64,000 nucleotides of DNA, taken from positions 1 to 64,000 of the forward strand of contig NZ_QSIL01000006.1 in assembly GCF_003469185.1 (NCBI RefSeq), read 5' to 3'. The DNA comes from Collinsella sp. AM34-10 (GTDB taxonomy: Bacteria > Actinomycetota > Coriobacteriia > Coriobacteriales > Coriobacteriaceae). The notes beneath the pieces are model-generated. The model did no database searches and was not told the DNA's origin. It was given only the letters and a program-made list of their open reading frames with translations. This document shows positions 60,505-64,000 of this stretch, one piece after another; within the stretch, counting starts at the first letter, position 1, and each line of letters begins with the position of its first letter. The position numbers were made by a program, and so were the translations under genes.

Positions 60505-60529
60505 CCAATTCCCTTCTAAAGGGAGTTGG
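60505..60529 (-). promoter_or_regulatory. Hairpin sequestering the peptide RBS
   Basis: On the minus strand CCAACTCCCTT pairs with AAGGGAATTGG, one C-A mismatch, loop TAG. The right arm contains the AAGGGA Shine-Dalgarno of the peptide gene and ends 1 nt before its ATG. Confidence 0.5.
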
Positions 60530-60561
60530 CCCATCCGTACCCCATGGCAGTAGTCTAACGT

Positions 60562-60605
60562 AAATGGCAGGTAATAGGAACACTTGTTCGTATTACCTGC
60601 CATTT
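60562..60605 (-). terminator. Perfect 15-bp hairpin after the aldehyde dehydrogenase gene
   Basis: AAATGGCAGGTAATA (60562-60576) pairs perfectly with TATTACCTGCCATTT (60591-60605), and the loop has a further GAACA/TGTTC pair. It begins 1-2 nt after the stop codon and would end the dehydrogenase operon, shielding the peptide gene. Confidence 0.7.
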
Positions 60606-60606
60606 C

Positions 60607-61986
60607 CTAATGCACAAACATGCGCACGAATTTGTGCTTCCAGCTTGCGTAGGGCGCATACCGAAACGGCACGTCCAGCCAGGTTGCCTTGTTCACGATG
60701 CTCTTCTTGTGGCTAAACGCATCGAAGCTCTCGCGGCCATGGTACTGCCCCATGCCGCTCGCGCCCATGCCGCCAAAGCCCATATGGCTCGTAGCCAGAT
60801 GCATGATGGTGTCGTTAACACAGCCGCCGCCAAAGGGCACGTAGCGCACAAAGCGCTGCTGGACCTCGCGGTCCTGGCTAAAGATATACAGGGCCAGCGG
60901 CGTCGGACGATCCGTAATAAACGTTTCGGCCTCGTCTAAGTTCTCAAACGTCAGTACCGGCAAGATGGGGCCGAAGATCTCCTCCTGCATCACGGCGTCA
61001 TCGGGGGCCACGCCATCCAAAATCGTCGGCTCGATCTTGAGCGAAGCCTCGCGCGTGACACCTCCAAGCACGACCTTATCGGGATCGATCAGCCCACGCA
61101 CGCGCGCAAAATGTTTGGCGTTGACGATATGCCCGTAATCCTCGTTATCGAGCGGGTGCTCGCCAAACATGCGACGGACCTCTTCCTTGATGAGGCCCAG
61201 CAGCTCGTCGTGCACGCTCGTATCGACCAGCAGGTAGTCGGGCGCCACGCAGGTCTGCCCCACGTTGAGCCATTTACCAAAGGCGATACGCCGTGCCGCA
61301 ACCTTCAAGTTTGCCGTCGCATCCACGATGCAGGGACTCTTTCCGCCCAGCTCAAGCGTCACGGGCGCAAGGTTTTTACTTGCGCGCTCCATGACGAGTT
61401 TGCCGACCGGAACGCTACCGGTAAAGAAAATCTTGTCCCAGCACTCATCGAGCAACGCTTCGTTCTCGGCGCGCCCGCCCTCGACAACCGTCACCAGACG
61501 CGGATCAAATGCCTCTTCACAGATTTGCTTGAGCACCGCGCTCGATGCCGGAGCATATGCACTCGGCTTGATGACGACGGTATTGCCTGCGGCAAGGGCG
61601 CCAGCGAGCGGCTCGAGCGTCAGCAAAAACGGGTAGTTCCAGGGCGCCATGATGAGCGTGACGCCATAGGGCACGGCTTGCGTTTTGCACACACTCACGG
61701 CGTTGGCAAGATCGCACGGACGCAGGCGCGGACGACTCCATCGAACCACGTGAGCAATCTGATGACGAATCTCGGAAAGCGACGTGCCGATCTCGCACAT
61801 ATATGCCTCGTCATGCGACTTTCCCAAATCGGTCTTGAGCGCATGGGCAATATCGGCCTCGTGCGCCCGGACCGCATCGCGTAAACTCACGAGCGCGCGA
61901 CGTCGAGCATCGACATCAAACGTGGCGTGTGTCTTAAAGTAGGCGCGTTGATCGCCGACGATGCGCGCAATTTCCTCGGTGTTCAT
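60607..61986 (-). CDS. Aldehyde dehydrogenase, class 3-like
   Basis: 459 aa, the shorter class 3 length. APWNYPF (114-120), Glu212 in LELGGKSP, and catalytic Cys246 in GQTCVAPDY are intact. It oxidises aldehydes with NAD(P)+; the substrate is not visible. It starts 8 bp after the iron alcohol dehydrogenase stop, so the pair forms an operon that could interconvert an alcohol, aldehyde and acid. C-terminal GGGCVNDTIMHLATSHMGFG fits AlkH-type enzymes. Confidence 0.93.
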   Translation of the reverse strand: MNTEEIARIVGDQRAYFKTHATFDVDARRRALVSLRDAVRAHEADIAHALKTDLGKSHDEAYMCEIGTSLSEIRHQIAHVVRWSRPRLRPCDLANAVSVCKTQAVPYGVTLIMAPWNYPFLLTLEPLAGALAAGNTVVIKPSAYAPASSAVLKQICEEAFDPRLVTVVEGGRAENEALLDECWDKIFFTGSVPVGKLVMERASKNLAPVTLELGGKSPCIVDATANLKVAARRIAFGKWLNVGQTCVAPDYLLVDTSVHDELLGLIKEEVRRMFGEHPLDNEDYGHIVNAKHFARVRGLIDPDKVVLGGVTREASLKIEPTILDGVAPDDAVMQEEIFGPILPVLTFENLDEAETFITDRPTPLALYIFSQDREVQQRFVRYVPFGGGCVNDTIMHLATSHMGFGGMGASGMGQYHGRESFDAFSHKKSIVNKATWLDVPFRYAPYASWKHKFVRMFVH

Positions 61987-61994
61987 GGACCCTC

Positions 61995-63215
61995 CTATTT
62001 CTCGTCCTCAAACATACCACCTGCGATAATTTCGTACATATGCTCGAGCTCCAAGCGGTCCATTAGAAGCGGAACGGGGTACAGGGGATTGGCCTCGGCA
62101 TCGGCATGCGCCGCCATCTGCGGAATGTCGGAGTGGCGAATGCCCGTCACGTATTTGGGAATTTCCAAGGCGGCGTTCATGCGGTCGACCCAATCGATAA
62201 AGGCCTCGGCCGCAAGACTGTCCTGCGCGGTAGCCGGCGCAATGCCCGCCATGCGAGCAAGATCGGCAAGCTTGGGGGCGGCGGCGTCACCATAAGCGCG
62301 AAGCATATGCGGCAGGATGATGGCGTTGGCCAAGCCGTGCGGAATTCCGTATCGGCCGCCCAGACTGTGCGCGATGGCATGAACGTATCCAACATAGGAG
62401 CGCGTAAAGGCAACGCCCGCCTTATACGCCGCCGAAAGCATATTGCGACGCGAATGCATGTTGTCGCCATGCTCATAGGCCTCGAGCAAATTGTCGCGGA
62501 TGAGCTGGACCGCTTGACGCGCCATCTTGCGCGTGTAGGGCGTGGTGCTACGGCCGATAAAGGCCTCGACAGCATGCGTCAGGGCATCCATACCCGTCTG
62601 CCCCGTAATGGAGGCGGGCAGGCCGCGCGTAAACTCGGGGTCATGCACCGCAAAGCGCGGGATAAGCGCAAAGTCGTTAATGGGGTACTTGTAGTGCGTC
62701 TCGTCATCGGTAATTACCGCTGCAAGCGTGACCTCGCTTCCCGTGCCTGCCGTGGTGGGAACGGCGATGAGCAGCGGCAGGCGATGATGAATCCGCAGCA
62801 GCCCGCGCATCTTGTTGATGGGCTTGTTTGGCTGCGCAATGCGCGCCCCCACACCCTTGGCGCAGTCCATGGCCGAACCGCCACCAAAGCCGATAATGGC
62901 CTGGCAGGCGCTCTCTCGATACAGGGACGCCGCTTCCTCCACGTTTGAGACCGTGGGGTTCGCTGATGTTTTGGCATAGACCGCAACGCCAATTCCCTTG
63001 GACGCGAGCGCTGTCTCGAGCGGTGCCGTGAGCCCCAGACGGGCAATACCGGGATCCATCACGATAAGAACCCGCTGTATCGAACGCTTTTGAAGCACTG
63101 TGGGCACATCCTCAGCGTGTTCCAGAATGCGTGGCTCGGTATAGGGCAGCACCGGCAATGCGATGCGAAAAACAGTTTGATACGTTCGGCACCAGGCGCG
63201 GCGGGCTAGATGCAT
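61995..63215 (-). CDS. Iron-containing alcohol dehydrogenase
   Basis: 406 aa, type III (Fe-ADH) family. NAD(P) site GFGGGSAMDCAKGVG, TTAGTGSEVT, and metal ligands in GMDALTHAVEAF, HAIAHSLGGRYGIPHG. It reduces aldehydes or oxidises alcohols. First gene of a two-gene operon with aldehyde dehydrogenase. Two operator-like palindromes lie upstream at 63234-63249 and 63299-63312. The start at 63215 follows AAGGAAGCT-type SD on the minus strand. Confidence 0.92.
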   Translation of the reverse strand: MHLARRAWCRTYQTVFRIALPVLPYTEPRILEHAEDVPTVLQKRSIQRVLIVMDPGIARLGLTAPLETALASKGIGVAVYAKTSANPTVSNVEEAASLYRESACQAIIGFGGGSAMDCAKGVGARIAQPNKPINKMRGLLRIHHRLPLLIAVPTTAGTGSEVTLAAVITDDETHYKYPINDFALIPRFAVHDPEFTRGLPASITGQTGMDALTHAVEAFIGRSTTPYTRKMARQAVQLIRDNLLEAYEHGDNMHSRRNMLSAAYKAGVAFTRSYVGYVHAIAHSLGGRYGIPHGLANAIILPHMLRAYGDAAAPKLADLARMAGIAPATAQDSLAAEAFIDWVDRMNAALEIPKYVTGIRHSDIPQMAAHADAEANPLYPVPLLMDRLELEHMYEIIAGGMFEDEK

Positions 63216-63233
63216 AAAGGAAGCTCCTTCATT

Positions 63234-63249
63234 TGTTGATTGGTCAACA
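63234..63249. promoter_or_regulatory. Operator-like palindrome, proximal site
   Basis: TGTTGA-TTGG-TCAACA is a perfect 6-bp-arm palindrome 19 bp upstream of the alcohol dehydrogenase start, on top of the expected leader. A related site lies 64 bp away. Confidence 0.5.
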
Positions 63250-63298
63250 TTTGCTCGACCGATTGTACTCAGCGGCGGTCAAAGACGGCCTGCCAATC

Positions 63299-63312
63299 GT
63301 TAATCAATCAAC
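63299..63312. promoter_or_regulatory. Operator-like palindrome, distal site
   Basis: GTTAA-TCAA-TCAAC matches the proximal site with one arm mismatch. Centre-to-centre spacing is 64 bp, about six helical turns, as for a regulator that binds two sites on one DNA face. Confidence 0.45.
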
Positions 63313-63471
63313 ATCTTCATATCTCAAAATTGTTTTATTAAAAATCATTCCTAATAGGCTTCACATTTGATTGCATTTATGGATAATAGAACTCGTCAAG
63401 ACGCACGTCCGGAGAGGGCCCTTACGGGACCGGACAAGCGCCCCATCGCCATCGATCGAAGGGATCGAATC

Positions 63472-64000
63472 ATGAAATTTGTTTGCCCCGTTTGCGGTTA
63501 TGTTGAAGAGTACGACGGCGACCAGCTGCCCGAGGATTTTAAGTGCCCCCAGTGCGGCGTTCCCGGTTCTCGTTTCCTGAAGCAGGAAGAGGGTCAGCTC
63601 GAGTGGGCTGCCGAGCACGTCGTGGGGGTCGCCAAGATGGAGGGCGTCTCCGAGGACATCGTTGCCGACCTGCGCGCCAACTTTGAGGGCGAGTGCTCCG
63701 AGGTCGGTATGTACCTGGCCATGGCTCGCGTCGCCCATCGCGAGGGCTATCCCGAGATCGGCCTGTACTGGGAGAAGGCTGCCCACGAGGAGGCAGAGCA
63801 TGCCGCCAAGTTCGCTGAGCTCCTGGGCGAGGTCGTGACCGACTCCACCAAGAAGAACCTCGAGATGCGCGTTGAGGCCGAGAACGGCGCCACCGCCGGC
63901 AAGACCGATCTTGCCAAGCGCGCCAAGGCCGCTGGTCTCGATGCCATTCACGACACCGTGCACGAGATGGCTCGCGACGAGGCTCGCCACGGCAAGGCTT
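63472..64000 (+). CDS. Rubredoxin-rubrerythrin family protein (partial)
   Basis: At least 176 aa, running off the right edge. The N-terminal 35 residues are a rubredoxin-like Fe(Cys)4 site (FVCPVCGYV and KCPQCGVPG). A ferritin-like diiron domain follows, with helices containing [28 protein letters not shown] and ARDEARHG (ExxH motifs). N-terminal rubredoxin placement fits reverse rubrerythrins, which reduce hydrogen peroxide in anaerobes. SD GAAGGGATCGAATC before the ATG at 63472. Divergent from the alcohol dehydrogenase. Confidence 0.9.
   Translation, partial: MKFVCPVCGYVEEYDGDQLPEDFKCPQCGVPGSRFLKQEEGQLEWAAEHVVGVAKMEGVSEDIVADLRANFEGECSEVGMYLAMARVAHREGYPEIGLYWEKAAHEEAEHAAKFAELLGEVVTDSTKKNLEMRVEAENGATAGKTDLAKRAKAAGLDAIHDTVHEMARDEARHGKA

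Noticed and set aside
60406..60603. 65-codon frame overlapping the peptide gene
   Set aside because: No ribosome binding site, crosses the dehydrogenase terminator hairpin and has an atypical composition; the 27-codon frame in another phase has the SD.
1..64000. CRISPR array, prophage, rRNA operon or intact insertion sequence
   Set aside because: No regularly spaced repeats, integrase, transposase, phage structural genes or rRNA sequence were seen on either strand.

Overview
The window reads as a chromosomal segment of a gut Coriobacteriia member, most likely Collinsella or a close relative. This is inferred from the G+C-rich coding, the gene families present and an LAxTG-type sorting signal; no taxonomic search could be run. 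Almost all of it is ordinary chromosome. No rRNA operon, CRISPR array, phage block or intact insertion sequence was seen. One tRNA gene, tRNA-Leu(CAA), is present.

Layout. 1-230: a probable stand-alone structured RNA with its own terminator. 271-2700: a membrane-anchored XRE regulator, the infC-rpmI-rplT operon (minus strand, with infC probably starting at a rare ATA codon) and tRNA-Leu. 2726-6254: a transglutaminase-like protein, class II fructose-bisphosphate aldolase and an MBL-fold hydrolase, with a large palindromic repeat between the first two. 6341-12004: a bifunctional (p)ppGpp synthetase/hydrolase downstream of a RecJ exonuclease fused to a RecQ-like helicase. 12279-14786: a BASS-type transporter, a GalT/HIT-like protein and CutC. 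15104-19965: a complete branched-chain amino acid ABC transporter (livJ-H-M-G-F), preceded by the last codons of a lost livJ paralogue. 20441-29406: homoserine dehydrogenase, an SDR, a CPA2 antiporter, single-chain PurL and an EamA exporter. 29509-33008: a GGDEF protein, KdgT and AzlCD. 33146-37580: an HD hydrolase and a three-gene EtfAB/2-hydroxyacid dehydrogenase operon of the electron-bifurcating lactate dehydrogenase type.

37926-41111 is an accessory operon of small, secreted or membrane-tethered proteins. It includes an 85-residue protein with an LAQTG sorting signal, a secreted protein with WxL-like tryptophan motifs, and a larger secreted protein that appears to share a domain with it. 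42035-47653 is a three-gene set, TerB_N/TerB_C protein, BrxD-like ATPase (DUF2791) and DEVH helicase, that matches the Shango anti-phage architecture.

47680-57061 is rich in RNA-directed functions: a bacterial Elp3, a Trm9-like methyltransferase that could act on the Elp3 product, a TrmB homologue and a Ski2-like DUF3516 helicase. An XRE/DUF4097 pair sits among them. 57140-60184 holds a DUF2130 coiled-coil protein, a phosphoesterase, an uncatalogued 59-residue protein and a HIRAN-domain protein. 60297-60529 carries a 27-residue hydrophobic peptide gene with a sequestered ribosome binding site and an opposing promoter, a type I toxin-antitoxin candidate. 60607-63215 is an aldehyde/alcohol dehydrogenase pair with two operator-like palindromes upstream. 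A rubredoxin-rubrerythrin gene runs off the right edge. Several intergenic palindromes share GGGAC/CCTGTCCC cores and look like REP-type elements.
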